DNA of 64,000 bases from Euprymna scolopes. Its lineage: Eukaryota; Mollusca; Cephalopoda; Sepiida; Sepiolidae. Both the position numbers and the translations under genes were made by a program. The stretch spans positions 66,003,351 through 66,067,350 of the forward strand of contig CM044496.1 in NCBI GenBank assembly GCA_024364805.1. Direction: 5' to 3'. How positions within the stretch are numbered: position 1 is the first letter of the stretch; each line of letters opens with the position of its first letter. Positions 12,020 through 24,178 of the stretch are shown here, piece by piece. Under the pieces are notes generated by a model, which saw nothing but the letters and a program-made list of their open reading frames with translations, searched no databases and had not been told where the DNA came from.

Positions 12020-12480
12020 TCAGTGAGTGCAGCGATAACTGATAAACCCAATCTGTGCTTGGAAAAGTTTGTAGCATTGGGAACAAGGAATGGTAGCAGG
12101 TGCCAAGGTCTTCAAAACATCATTCTTTGTGTTCTGCCTGTACTTCTCTGTAGCAGCTTTTCTGTCACTTTCATATTGGTGAGCACCATCATGAACAGCA
12201 GTCTGCCATTTCTTCTATTTGAAGTTGTCTGCTTCCAAGATGATGAGTCAACATTGAACCACTTTAGTGATGCATTTAGATTGTCTTTAAACTGTTTCCT
12301 TTGGCTGGCATGAGATGTTTGTCATGCTGGAGGTCAATAAACAGAAGCTTTCTGGGTATTTTGTAGTCTGGCATGCAAGCTACATGACCAGTTTAATGAA
12401 GCTCGACTTTCATTGGGATGGTAAGGATGCTTGGAAACCTGGCACGAATGAAAACTTCTGTGTCTGGTATACTTTCCTGC
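12020..12480 (-). mobile_element. LINE ORF2 C-terminus with zinc finger
   Basis: The minus strand encodes the end of a LINE ORF2. IPDTEVFIRARFPSILTI and HVACMPDYKIPRKLLF come first (about 12340-12450), then KDNLNASLKWFNVDSSSW (about 12240-12300). After a frameshift it reads WQTAVHDGAHQYESDRKAAT and ends in CSQCYKLFQAQIGFISYRCT plus H, a C2H2 finger, before a stop at 12020-12022. This order (PDTE, HVARMPD-like, KDxLxxSLK, VHxGA, CxxC...HxxxxTH) is that of a LINE ORF2 common in molluscs. At least one frameshift and stops make it dead. The RT core is missing, so the fragment is 5'-truncated. The plus-strand open frame over it is antisense. Confidence 0.85.
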
Positions 12481-13085
12481 ATTTCCTGGGGCATTTAATA
12501 AGGATTATTTGAAAACATTTCGAGGCTTTCAGTTGGTTGAGAAAGGTTTTAGTTATAGCATTTGCTAGAAATAAGTTGATTAGAAATTAAAATCATCTGG
12601 AATCTTTCCTAATGCAATATTTGACCCTCTTGATTTTGGTAGATTCAAATATGGTAAGAATAAAATTCCAAAAGGAAAAATGATTGTCACCTCTTTGTGC
12701 ATTATTTGATTTTAAGTTTCCATAACAAATAAATTTCACTGAAAATAATTTACTCATATATACATAATTAGTTAAAATCCTATACAGTATAAAATACGAA
12801 TAGGCAGCTCAACTTCTTTAAAATAGTTCACCAGATAGACCTCAACAATTTAAATTCATTCTGTTATGATTATTTATGAATTCGTCCAATTTCTTAAAAT
12901 GTGTAGCGGAAGCAAAAGGAAGATGAACTACTGAGTGATTTCAATCAAGCTGCCAATCTTCATTGTTCAAAGAGACAATATTTGATATGCTGTGTATTGC
13001 AGCAGAGGGAGGTCAAAATGAACAAAGGAATGTGTGCCTTGTAATAAAGAAGGTCAGATCATTGATTTGAGGAAGAAATCACAAA
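12481..13085. other. No recognisable feature
   Basis: AT-rich DNA flanking the LINE fragment. No supported gene. Confidence 0.5.
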
Positions 13086-14010
13086 TTATGTGTTCCTGGA
13101 TTGAGCCTCAATTCGTTTTAGTTTCTGCTATATTTTTATTTTAACTTCAACTTAGTAGATGCTTTGAAACATGTCCCATATTTTATTCTGTATGCCAACT
13201 TGATCCTAGTTGGAACTCTTCTCTCAGATCAGTGTTCTATTGGTACTCTTCCATATGCTAATAGTTCCCCTGTGGAAATATGGTTAAAGTTAAGTGGTTT
13301 AAAGTTATAAGACTAAGACTTGACTTGTGTGTATACTCCAGAGAGCTTTGCCACATGCTTGAAAACAAAATTCTACCACTATTTTGGATTAGTTTTTCCG
13401 CTATCAGGAGTGATATACCAGTCTATGAATTTTATCTAGTTTGACCGTTTCTTTGGTGGTCGTCCTCTTGATCTTTCTTGAATAAAATCTTGATAGGATT
13501 TTTTTTACATAACTCAACTCTAGTAGCCATGAAACATGTTTAAACTATATTAATCTTTTTTTTTTTTTTTTTTTTTCCAGATAATGTTGATCGATCTGTT
13601 GATATCTCTCTTTGATATCTGCATCTTTGTTGATCATGGGTTTGGTTTAAGTAATTATGCGTTCCTGGATTGAGCTTCAATTCTTTTTATATTCTATTTT
13701 TATTTTAACTTCTGCTTAGTAAATGTTTTAAGCTCTTAAAAGTATTCTTCCCCTTGTGCTAATTGTTTTTCTGTGGAAATGTGATATAATTCCAATTTGT
13801 AAAACTAGTTGGCCACCTCTTTAGTGATCGTCCTCTTGATTTTTTCTTCAAAAAAAAAATAAAGAACTTGCTGATATTTCTTTATATAGCTGAACTCTGG
13901 TGGTAGCCTGTTCAAATCATATTAATCACTGTTTTTGTGAATAATGTTGATCAATCTGTTAATATTAGGCTCCTTTCTGCTATCTACATTTCTTTGTTGA
14001 TTTTGCAAAG
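13086..14010. repeat. Diverged tandem duplication
   Basis: Unit 1 starts at about 13090 (GTTCCTGGATTGAGCCTCAA) and unit 2 at about 13663 (GTTCCTGGATTGAGCTTCAA). Later blocks match in order: TTCCCCTGTGGAAATA with a diverged partner near 13770, GGTCGTCCTCTTGAT with GATCGTCCTCTTGAT, and AATGTTGATCGATCTGTT with AATGTTGATCAATCTGTT. Unit 2 lacks roughly 200 internal bases. Minus-strand translation near 13450 and 13820 gives SRGRPPKK and SRGRSLKRW, a motif often found near the end of LINE ORF2, so decayed LINE tails may be what was duplicated. Confidence 0.6.
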
Positions 14011-14815
14011 TCATACATCGATTAGTAAGAATTAATAACAAATTCCTTCAAAGTAGTATACACTGGTGTTATTTTTAGATATATAAGACATAAATGGACA
14101 TTTATTTATATGAATATAATTGGTAGTATTCAGGTTTTACGAAATGATGAGGATGCAAAAAAGTGGTCTGATGCTATACAAATAATCATGAATAGCATTA
14201 AACATGAATTATGGAAAGATCTTTTCTAAAACATAACAGATAAGCATCTTGAACAGTTTTGAATAATAAAACCATGCTGGATATTATTCATTCAACTGAT
14301 GTCTGAACATCAAAATCAAATGCTTTTTTTTATTATTATTTCTACAAATGTGTTAATAAATCAAATGCACCATTTCTTTCTTTTTTTTTTTTTAATCTAA
14401 TTGAAATTGTTCACCTCAAGCATTCGGTCAGACATTACATACATTACACTACTCTGGAATTGAACTAAATTTTAGATCTACAAAATGAATATCACCCTGA
14501 CATTCGCTACAATTTTGTTTTGCATTACGGATTCAAAATATGGATTTATTAAGTGGTAATTGGGTTGAAGAGGTAAAAGTAGAGTTTTTGTTATAAAAAT
14601 TGGGGCAGTGGAGCTACTTTAAAAATGTAGCAAAGAAATAAACTAGATCAATTTTCTCAGAATAATTTAGAAGAAAAAACAACAAAAATATTTTGGTTGG
14701 ATTTGTTTTCTTTTACAGCATTTCACTCATTTTGATCTTGAATCTTTTCATTTAACTAAAAATGTTTGTTTTTTTATATGTTCAAATATTTATCTATGAT
14801 GTTTAGTTTTGTTCT
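14011..14815. other. No recognisable feature
   Basis: AT-rich DNA. The T run at 14381-14394 is the only simple tract of note. Confidence 0.5.
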
Positions 14816-15075
14816 TTTGTTTTACAGCATATCAACACTTTTCAGGTTATTTAATGCTAGATTGAATCATTTTGTTAAATTTTTTATGCCTCAAGTTCTT
14901 TATATTTTCAAATGCTTATTAATAGTATTTGGTTTGTTTGTTTTGTAGAGTAAATTGTTGTTTCTATCTTTACTGAACAAAGTTTTGCAAAGCAAAACAA
15001 AACCAAAAAAATCAATGTTTAGTGCATTTTAGGTCAGGAAACTAATATCTTCAGTCTGATTTGGTAGAATCAGGT
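14816..15075 (+). repeat. R3 interspersed module, copy 2
   Basis: Reads TTTACAGCATATCAACACTT, TCAGGTTATTTAATGC, TTGGTTTGTTTGTTTTGTAG, AAAGTTTTGCAAAGCAAAAC and TTTAGTGCATTTTAGGTCAG in the same order as the copies at 8757, 35825 and 50717. Non-coding; the open frame at its start is chance. Confidence 0.75.
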
Positions 15076-15599
15076 TAAATATTTTTCTTCAATAAATTAG
15101 ACTTAACACACACATATACAAGCAAAGATGTCTGTATGTGGATGTGTGTTTGTCCATCTATTAATGCATCAGGTTGATCTTTGAGTACAGACAAAGCTCC
15201 AGCAGCTATTTTAATACCAGCTGGAGGAAAATGTTGGCACATCCAGATTCTAGCGGTTACTTTATTAGGGGGAGGAGGGCTTAAATCTTTTATCTGAATG
15301 AAGTATGATTCAGTTCAGTCTTAAGAGGACATCATCTAAGTTAATACCTCCTCCAGAAGGAGGTGGGATGCTGCCTCAATTAGTCGGTGTTTTCTGCTTT
15401 GAAAAAAGGCAAAGTACAATTTTTGAATGCCAAACTGCTTCAAAAAAGGCTAAATTCATGAAAATTGACCTGATTATTGTTTTTTTTTTTAATCTCAAAA
15501 AAAATATTTTTTTGCACTATCCAGAAAAATATCAGCTTTCTCAAAACATATGTTATTAAATATATTTATCATTTCATGGAATTTCCATGGGCTTTGCTG
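15076..15599. other. GC-richer patch, unassigned
   Basis: Between about 15170 and 15400 the sequence is less AT-rich than its surroundings and contains the small palindrome ACCTCCTCCAGAAGGAGGT near 15346. An open frame at 15305-15559 crosses it but shows no recognisable domain. It may be an old repeat. Confidence 0.4.
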
Positions 15600-15850
15600 G
15601 TTAATATTCTCGAAATTTCAGTTTCCATGGAGTATTTAAAAATGTTTTAGTGTATAATATCAGTAAATCTTCCATTTGAAAGTTCAAATATATGAGATTT
15701 GCATTGAATTTGATTCAAAGTCACTGACACAAATAAGGCAAAATTCTCTGAATCTCAAATATTTGAATTTTCAAATGAGAAATTGTTTTTATATTATGCT
15801 ACTTAACAACCTTTTAAATTACTCTAAAAAGATTGAAAAATGAGTAATAT
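15600..15850. mobile_element. Foldback element, third type
   Basis: The arms pair from about 15630-15699 to about 15751-15822. The best part is a 27-base stem at 15673-15699 and 15751-15777 with about three mismatches (CATTTGAAAGTTCAAATA against its partner). The loop is about 50 bases. The left arm and loop recur at 53345-53460, which shows that this is an interspersed element. No coding capacity. Confidence 0.75.
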
Positions 15851-18641
15851 TCATTGGTTGAGTTCTAATACATATCTTCAAAATTTTATCAAAATTGAAA
15901 GTATCAACCATCTAGCTCACATTACCAACCCTCAAGTTTAGAGGCTGTGTGACAAAATTCATACTGATAAATTTATTTGGAAACTTACACTATATAAATA
16001 GAACTAATGTATTTTTCATTTGTTTTCCAAAGCATCGTTCTGTTCAGTAAGCAAATATCTTGGAAAATTTATCATAAATTGGAATTGTGAGTGGAGAATA
16101 TAACAAAATGTCCTATTATTCGCTTTGTGGTTTATAGGGGATTTTGATATTCTCTATTCCAAATTTATTACAATGCACAAGGTGAAAATGAGTTTCTCAA
16201 GACATTTTCATGACAGTTTTGTAAGTAAAAAATTTATCAGGTTGGTTTTATCACTAAAACTAAATTTACCAGCCAGAGACACAGTGTTCATCAATAATTT
16301 CCAAATTTTAAACAAGTCTCCAGTATTTTTAGTTCTTTGTGCAGTATGATAAGTCTCTTGCTGTTTTTTTAATGTTTATTTCTAATTACAAGTCATTAAT
16401 CAAAAAAATTGGGGGGAGGGCAACCGTGTTGGTTTTAATTACTATTTTCAAAATAGAAAAGAATAATTTATTTCTATATTATCTTCAAAATTCCAAATTG
16501 AAACGGATACTGAGGAAAAGATAATTTTTTTTCTAATGAATGTAAATAATTTTATATGAAAGTAAAATTTCATTACAAAACTAATGCTCTGAGAAATGTA
16601 AATGTTATTAGGTAAGCTAATATACACATTTTGCTTCATTTTTTTTAATAGAAATAATGCACTTATCCAGAGACTATAATATAGTTACATCTAACACATT
16701 AATGGGTAGCGAGTCACAGTAGTTATTATCAGAATCCTGACGTAATACACTTTGTCTTGATACTACCATTATGTTTGTGCTGTTTATTACCAACTTGTAA
16801 GGCTGTAATAATAAATGAGACTGTTTTTTGCATGGTTACAAAGTAAACGAAGTTTAATTGTTCCTTCAATTCTATATCCATAAATGTGTGTGTATCACTA
16901 TTATTAATACTCAGGATGCCTGTATCAATATTATTAATACTCAGGATAATAAAATACAGAATAATTATCAAACCCATATTGATAATTTATCAACAAATAT
17001 TCATGAATTCATTTAGTCAAATATAAAAGAGATAATTAAATAAAACAAAAAACTTTTTTTTGGAAAATAAAAAATGAAAGGAAAGAGTTTAATTGTATCC
17101 ATTTACTGCGTGCTTAGTGAGAATGACATTACACATCATAGACTAATAAAAATTGTAGTCTTCATAATTTGAAAACCTTCGCTTCAAACTCAAATTTTAA
17201 GCACATATTCAAAACTTTTATCAGTATCAACATAGCCACTTTCATGAAGCAGTAATATTGAATTTTATTACTCACACACCCCTATTCTGAATTTGTGGCA
17301 GTGGGCCACCATCAAATAGACTGCCTCTCCTGTACCAATTGGTCATAACTAAAGATAAAATTCACATAAAACTTTTTTCAAAAATGTTATAATTAAAATT
17401 TATTGGAATAATTTTTTGTATGAAAATTAAACATTAAGTCAAAATGAAATTTTTACTTGATTACTAAATAACATCAAATAATTTGAACAAACAAAAAAAC
17501 TGATTTGTTTTAATTTTTTAGTGTGCAATAATTCATATCAGTTTGAAATCATCTAAATTAAACTTTAAAACATTATGACTATTTGGTATAAGAAAAACAG
17601 TCGATTGATGTCAGTCCGAGGACCATGGATTCACAATAGAGGTGTGTAACAAGAAAATTCAATATCACTTATAGAGCTATATCATGTAGTTTGTAAAATA
17701 TTAAAATTCATCACAAAAATCAAGGATAAGGCCAGATGCTATTTGATGATAATGGCTAATAAGGACTGAATAAGATAGATGGAATGAAAAAAAATTGATA
17801 ATTATATATAGTGCAACAAGTATCCGTTAACACTGAATTCAAAAACAACTATGTTGTAGTCTGCATGGAATTGGATATGTGAATATATATTCCTCAGATA
17901 AGAAGTTGTTGGAAAGAAATTCTGTCCATAAATATTCTGTTGGGTTTTAGGTATGTACAGGAAATAACACCCTTTGCAGTGGTGATAAAAGATGAGTTCT
18001 TACAGTGAATGTTTTACAGATAGGGAAGGATCAGAAATTGGTGGTCAGTTGAATAAAAAATATCTCAAGTAATTGATAAATAAATGAGGAAGGTATTTTG
18101 TAAGAATCAATGAATTAACATAAAAAAAAAGTGGTAATTGAAAGAAGGAATCCGTAATGCAAAATTTAATTTCTAGCCTAAAATCTGACACTTGCACCAA
18201 CAATAGTCACTCAACATCCAATCATATCAATCATCCATTTAACACACACCTGCAGACATCATGCCAGCAGCATGTATCTACCAACTCATTGAGCCCAGAG
18301 GAAAAGGATTATGAGAAGGAGGTTGGTTGGTGGGTGGGTGTTCGAATGGGAAATGGAGAAGGAAAGTTGTTTCTTCAATGCATGTTATACATATGACTGA
18401 GAACAGTAAAGAAAAAAAAGATTTAACTGCATATGTATAAGCTTTTATAAGTTTTACCAAGGTATTTCAATAATTTTTTCTTAAATTTTTGTTGTGTTTC
18501 TTCAGAAATTTGTAATATTTTTATAGAGTTTTTGATTAGAATATTTTAGAATTTTATTATGAAGATAGCCTAGTGTTTAAAGAAAATTTAATTATTAATT
18601 ATGTGACTTAAAATAAACATTGCTTTGGAACAGGTGTAAAG
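15851..18641. other. Long AT-rich stretch without a gene
   Basis: No gene, LINE fragment or transposon end could be supported over nearly 2.8 kb. Open frames at 16125-16349, 16339-16524, 16729-16977 and 18157-18396 have no recognisable domains. The region holds the 30-bp duplication listed at 16891. A GT/GGTGGG-rich patch lies near 18310-18350. Confidence 0.5.
16891..16950. repeat. Two-copy 30-bp tandem repeat
   Basis: Units at 16891-16920 and 16921-16950 differ at only a few positions and share ATTATTAATACTCAGGAT. The 30-bp period keeps frame, which is why a minus-strand ORF shows a doubled peptide there. Confidence 0.8.
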
Positions 18642-18643
18642 TA

Positions 18644-18829
18644 TTAGGTTGGTGCAAAAATAATGTCGTTTATATANNNNNNNNNNNNNNNNNNNNNNNN
18701 NNNNNNNNNNNNNNNNNNNNNNNNNNNNNNNNNNNNNNNNNNNNNNNNNNNNNNNNNNNNNNNNATATATATATATATATATATATAGTTGAATGTCAAA
18801 AAAACGACATTCTTTTTGTACCAACCTAA
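18644..18829. mobile_element. Mariner-type MITE (contains 88-base gap)
   Basis: The left end TTAGGTTGGTGCAAAAATAA and the right end, whose complement reads TTAGGTTGGTACAAAAAGAA, are terminal inverted repeats of about 28 bases. Both resemble the known mariner/Tc1 end TTAGGTTGGTGCAAAAGTAA. TA flanks each side (18642-18643 and 18830-18831), as expected for the TA target duplication of this superfamily. The interior is (TA)n and an N gap at 18677-18764, so no transposase can be present in what is shown. The element sits immediately after a short repeat shared with 5925-5965. Confidence 0.85.
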
Positions 18830-19441
18830 TATTTTAATACTTTTGTGTATACTCTTTATTTAAAACTTTACTTAAAAATTGATTTAAATTGTCAATATAT
18901 ATTCTTATTTCAAAGGCCAACAATTATATGCAAATATATAAAAAAGTTCTTTTTAGGAGTAAAAACATTTTTTTTTTCAATTGCCTTTATAAGTGCATAC
19001 ATTACGAGTGAAGTGAAAATATGTTATTAATTGAAGAATCTATTCCTGAAGAACTATTTTCAGCTAACAACTTTTCAAAGGAATATGTCAGAACTTGTAA
19101 GACATCTGAATAACTGGTACAGATTGGTACTTACTGAACTTCCCAAAATTGTGCAACACTTTCTTTAAATTATTAACATTGTCTGATCATCTTTTTAAAT
19201 CAGCATTTCAGATCTTATTTGCATCAGAAAGCTTCTATAAAGTAAGAATTTACGCTTGCTTAATATTTTCTTGAAAATTTTTTAAGTTCAAAGAATAACT
19301 AAAAATTCATTTTTTTTTTAATCCTTTTTTTAATGATTTTACTTTTTTACAGAATGTTGGAAAACTTAACTGGAAAGACACTGTTGTTTAATATCGAGAT
19401 CTCATTATATCTCTGAATTTATGAGAAGAGGATTGACTATT
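18830..19441. other. No recognisable feature
   Basis: AT-rich DNA. The block at 19390-19441 resembles the sequence just outside the TIR-B element at 24790, so that element may extend slightly further left than annotated. Confidence 0.4.
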
Positions 19442-20195
19442 CATATTATTTGGATTTTTCAGACTTCTATGCTTATTTTGAGTGTTATAAATAATATATA
19501 TATAATATAAAAGATGAGGAATAAAAGTTACATATAACTTAAATATATCATCAGATCAATAAGGAGAAACCCCTCTTTAGGCCATTGCATTTCGAAGTTA
19601 AATGCTTCTCATCAGAAGAGGAGAATGACCAATACTATATAAAATATAAATAAAGATATAATCTTTATTAGCTTCATTCATATATATATATATATATATA
19701 TGTATATAAAGAAGGTAGTAATAAGTAAAATTTTTAAAAATATATATTTAATAATAATATGTAGTAATAAATAATGATATATAATAAATAGTAAGATTGT
19801 ACATCTGGATAACAAAATACGTTTAAAGCTCCTAAGATTTATTTTAGAATTGTTCACAAGGACCCTTGGCATTGTTGGTAAAATAAACTTCGTAAAGTAC
19901 AGTTGTAAATTTAAACTCTTCTGAAGGTTAAAGGTTCAATCATCACGCGAAATACAATTGCAAATTACTTATGACTCTTACCAATCATGACTGATAGAAT
20001 GAGAGCATGCTACCTCCGTGAATTAAATAAAGAGTTCTGTGCAGAAATTCTGAATTTGACAAGGATTTAAAAGTTTGATGGAAACATACCAGAATTTGAT
20101 AAAATTGAAGAAGGTCGGAAGTTAAATTGACCAAAATGTTATAAAAATAAGACTTAAAATGAGAACAGTAATTTAAAGAATCCAAATAATACAAG
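19442..20195. mobile_element. TIR-B element, copy 1, with microsatellite insertion
   Basis: The left end ATTATTTGGATTTTTCAGAC and the right end, AGAATCCAAATAAT, are inverted. Internal blocks such as CGAAATACAATTGCAAATTA and TCTTCTGAAGGTTAAAGG match the copy at 24790-25206 in order. The middle is expanded by AT-rich DNA including (TA)n at 19678-19707, which makes this copy about 750 bases instead of about 420. The minus-strand open frames inside it are chance. Confidence 0.7.
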
Positions 20196-21552
20196 TTAGC
20201 TCTCATTGCACTAAAAATCATTTGCATGCATAGTTATTGAGAAATTATAAAATTTAAATTACAAATAAACAGGTATGCATATTAGCAATTATGAAAAAAA
20301 ATCATAAATAGTAAATTTAATAGTAATACAATCAATGTGCCTGGGCTTGAGTGAGTGTTTGTATATGTCTATGACAATTAATCCAACATTGAATTTATTG
20401 CTGTCAGGCTAAGATATATTTATGTCCAGTTTTAGCTCCATACTCCCAGGCTTTACCTTCTCACTGAGGAGTTATTTGCTAATTGCCTAAGGCGCCCCTA
20501 CCAGAAGAATGTCAGTGGTGTTTCTCAGGCATTATTTGTAGGTCAGAGTACACTTATCCTGGTATGCTGGCTTTTTTAAATATTTGATCTTGTGTCTCAC
20601 CTCCAGTAAAGAAGAAAAATAAAATATAATTCATGCACTTAATAATGGACATTATCATATAATCACATAGAAATATAATTATGACCCAAATAGAAATGTT
20701 AGAAGAAACGGTAAGAGTTATTTCCCCCTTAATTGTGATGCTAAAAATGTATTTAATAATTTAAAAAAAAAGTTATTTTATGAAGTGTTGTGTAATTTGA
20801 GAATATAAACATTACTTCCGATATGGTTTCTGGTTGTACGTAACTCTTCACTGTTGCTTAAACATTTTTTTTTCTTCTTCAAAATCTAAAATGCTTGTTC
20901 CTTAAAAGTTCTGACATATTTTCTTGAAAAATTGTCACATCAAAATAGTTGTTCCAGAATATCTCAATTTAAATTAATTGTATATACCCGACGCTGCCTT
21001 GGAGTCTTTTTACTTTCATGTTTGGTTTGAATTATTTCAGTTTTTTATCCAAGTTACTGTGTAAGTGAATTCAATAACTGAATATATGTTTAAAAAAAAC
21101 AAAACAATCGGTTTTACAATGAAATCACATAATTTCCAAAATAATTTCTATGTGTTTTCTAACTGTTATTTTTGCCAAATTATTATTTTATAAAATATAA
21201 TTAATGATAGGGAGTAGAGATAATATAGAATAGATAATACCTTTCTGGGTTAAAATATGAATTATCCCCCCTTGCATTATTTGAATCAATATTTGAAATT
21301 ACTGTTATCATAGCAATCATCTCAGGATTCTAGAAGAAAAGAAAAATTGTCTGGACAGAATTAAATGTCAGTGTGTCAGATACGATCCTATTTACATTTG
21401 AAGTTGAAAATTCAACTAATATCATTTTTAAGAGAGGGTTGACTATGCTAGTAAGTGAAACAAACTGTCACTAGTGTATAACTAATGCTCTTTGTGTAAA
21501 CAAATAGAGCTCCCAGCGTTTGACAATGCTTATTATTATGATTTCTACTTTA
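20196..21552. other. AT-rich DNA with one GC-richer patch
   Basis: At about 20400-20610 the composition is more balanced (CACTGAGGAGTTATTTGC, AAGGCGCCCCTACCAGAAGA). This looks like an old interspersed repeat, but I have no second copy in the window to prove it. The rest shows nothing. Confidence 0.4.
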
Positions 21553-21752
21553 GCAACAGCAGCCAAATGGTTTAGGAATTATAAGCACTGACTGTCGTCT
21601 CCACAGTTCAGTTTCAATCCCAGTTTGTGGTAGTTGCTTGTTTAGCCATACTGAAGAATTGTGATAAAACAAAACAGTGTCTGTGAATGGCTTGCTCTCT
21701 CCCGCGCTCTCTCTCTATATATATATATATAGATATATATATATATATATAA
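21553..21752 (+). mobile_element. tRNA-derived SINE candidate
   Basis: A tRNA-like head has an A-box-like ATGGTTTAGGAATT (21567-21580) and a B-box-like GTTCAGTTTCAATCC (21606-21620), at the normal spacing for an internal Pol III promoter. A tRNA-unrelated body follows and ends in (CT)n then (TA)n at 21716-21752. The head does not fold as an intact tRNA gene. A simple-repeat tail after a Pol III-type head is usual for molluscan SINEs. Confidence 0.6.
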
Positions 21753-22164
21753 CCTCTTAAAAAGTACAAGTATATAAAGGCAACATTAAATGTCTATTTC
21801 TGTGTTATCATAAGTAATTATCTAGAATTAGAAAAGTTTTCTTTCCATGACTTTTAGGAACTCTGAGTTTGACAAGTAGAAAGTGTATGGATTCAAAATA
21901 AAGAGAGAAATTTATTGTCAGGATTCCTTCTCAATTTTAATATTAATTACAATATATTTTATGGATCAAAAGAATGAATTATAATTGATATTTTCATCAA
22001 GAGAAAATATATAGGTCATCTCCCATTAGTTATGTTGTTGGCTACAAAGAGGAGACAAAAGGCCAAGAGTTCGATGCAAACTTTAAAAATTGTGAAGTGG
22101 GCAGAATTTGATTATTTAAGAGTAGTAAGGTCCAGATAACTGTCATGATAATGTTCGTATTAGT
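21753..22164. other. No recognisable feature
   Basis: AT-rich flank. GAGTTCGATGC near 22068 resembles a B box but has no matching A box. Confidence 0.45.
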
Positions 22165-22425
22165 ACACAATCTGGTCCAAGTGGATATAGCAAAACATAA
22201 TAAAATTCCATCTTAAGACATCTGATTCTTATACAGGCAGAGGATCGCATCAGATGCCAGGTATTTTCTGGAATGATCGAATGATCCAACTATATTTTCA
22301 GCAACTTTAGCAATAGATTTTATAAGTCTTTCATGTATCAAACGAAAGCCAGTGCTAAGAGGCTTTCTGAAGCATTCTTGAATCTGCTTGCATATTGATA
22401 GCAAACAAGTAGTTTTAATTTGTTT
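22165..22425 (-). mobile_element. LINE-A fragment
   Basis: The minus strand encodes IKSIAKVAENIVGSFDHSRK followed by YLASDAILCLYKNQM. These match YIRSVAKDAGKMVGSFYCSR and YLTTDAIFYLYKNQV in the copy at 32612. Upstream residues (KTTCLLSI) correspond to KTQLLSLH. Only this short piece of the region downstream of the RT core survives. Below about 22200 similarity fades through a ME(F/Y) block. Both ends are truncated. Confidence 0.75.
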
Positions 22426-24137
22426 CTCTTACTCTATACTGCATTTGAGAAATTTTCCTGATGTTTATAGAGTATTAATTGGAGTATTTATTTCATACTC
22501 CTTTGTTATATGAACGTAAAGAAATGCGATCATGATGTTGCAATTTCGACCCATGTGAATTAGGTTTTCAAAATAGTTAATGTGAAATAGAATTTATCTT
22601 TAAGAATACAGCTCAATGTTACCAATAATTGGTGAAATAGTTTAAATATTTATCTCATGAGAAAAAGTTTTGTAAGTGTTCCCATATGCATGAAGAGATT
22701 GGTTCTTTTCTTCAGAAGATACAATTAAGTGTGTCATCATGTTTGGGTTCATATTAAAACACGGCAGCACAAAAACGCTCTCCATATTTTACAACCTCAG
22801 GTTGCCAATCACTTTACTTACTATACCTTTTGACTCTGCAACTCTTAATGAATAAAACGATGAATAGAGTTAAGCTTTGGTTTAACTTACTTTTTCCCTA
22901 AAGCAAGACTTAAGAGAAATTGTATTGAAATATTTTAGGTGTCAGCATTTTTGCACTTATTAAAATGGTTCAAAATTCAATATTAGGAACCCTCCTGTGG
23001 TTGATATTTCATTTATTATATAAAGAGGAGTTGTTTATCCATGTATCTCTATGTCCAGCTAAAAGTCAAAAACTATACAAGACATGAGCACAAAGCAACA
23101 TTGCTTTAAAGAAAATATAGGCCCATTTTCAGTGGGGATGCAAATCAACAAGAATAGCATTAATCACAGAGGAGGGGAGGATCGACATTTAGGACACAGT
23201 TTTAGTGTTATTATGTAATAATTCATTAACAATTTATTTTCTAGTTGCCAAAGAAAGCAAGATGGTTAGTGATAGAGAAGGGACAGAAGACAGAGAGAGA
23301 GAGGTGGCAGTTGGGAAAAGAGAAAAGGAAAATAGTTAAACAGGGCTAGAGTAAAAAGTTTTTTTTAAAGAAAAATGTTACATTTTTTAAAAAACTATTT
23401 TGCTATCTGTCAGATTGCCATGCTAATATTAATAGATGTTAAAATATTTCATTTCTTTAGACATTTCTAAATTTATATTATGCTTGACAAAAAAAAATAT
23501 GACTCTTTATGTCACTGATTCAGTTTGAGTTAGTTTGAATCAGGAAAAAATGAATTTGTAAAGCCAGTTAAACATAGAAAAATAAAATAAAAAAATAGTC
23601 TCTTTCTACTCGATATATTTTTCTCTCTTTCACTGTGTAACTATGGGTTAAAGTGTTATTACTCTTGGTAATATTTCTTTTTGTTTATAACTCTTTCAAT
23701 CTTTTAACTCTTTTTCTTTATTGCCTTCAGCATTTAATAAAGAAGGAGAGAGAGTGAGGAAGCCGAATGTGATATATATTGTATAAAATTATAATGAACC
23801 AGCAATAAGTAAGGGTGAAAGTGATAGAAGCTTATTAAAAGATCAGTCACGTAAGTAAATTGAAACAATTAAAAATCTAAGTTTCTTTTCAAACATAACT
23901 ATCACAAAATTGAGGAACATTTTCACATATTTTGTATGCTTAGAATATACAGGAAAACAAACGTTTATCATTCCATCTTTAGTATAATAAGAGATGAAAT
24001 TATCTCAGGACAGGTTCATAATACTGAGAAACACAGCTGTTTTAGTAAATGTATGAGGTTAGACATTTTTAAATATATCTAAAGAGGTACTTTAATATTG
24101 TTTTATCAATTTCAATTTTTTAAAATTTTAACTAATG
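22426..24137. other. No recognisable gene
   Basis: AT-rich DNA. TTATATAAAGAGGAGTTGT near 23014 resembles the start of the Helitron-like element at 32206, but no matching 3' end is clear. A purine-rich patch lies near 23280-23330. Confidence 0.4.
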
Positions 24138-24178
24138 AGTTACCACTAAGCAAGATCTAAACCACTCAAGGATAAGAG
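24138..24178 (-). repeat. Solo LINE-A tail motif
   Basis: On the plus strand TTACCACTAAGCAAGATCT continues to CCACTCAAGGATAAGAGTT. This aligns with the reverse complement of the 3' tail of the LINE-A copy at 32612-34334. No LINE coding sequence lies beside it. T-rich DNA precedes it on the plus strand, which would be an A-rich end on the minus strand. Confidence 0.55.

Noticed and set aside
12005-12512. Two plus-strand ORFs (102 and 65 residues)
   Set aside because: They are antisense to the minus-strand LINE ORF2 fragment, which has clear motifs.
18588-18829. Open frames on both strands at the mariner element
   Set aside because: Most of the length is N and (TA)n; the rest is terminal inverted repeat.
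22030-22110. Possible tRNA-like sequence
   Set aside because: Only GAGTTCGATGC resembles a B box; the rest does not fit.
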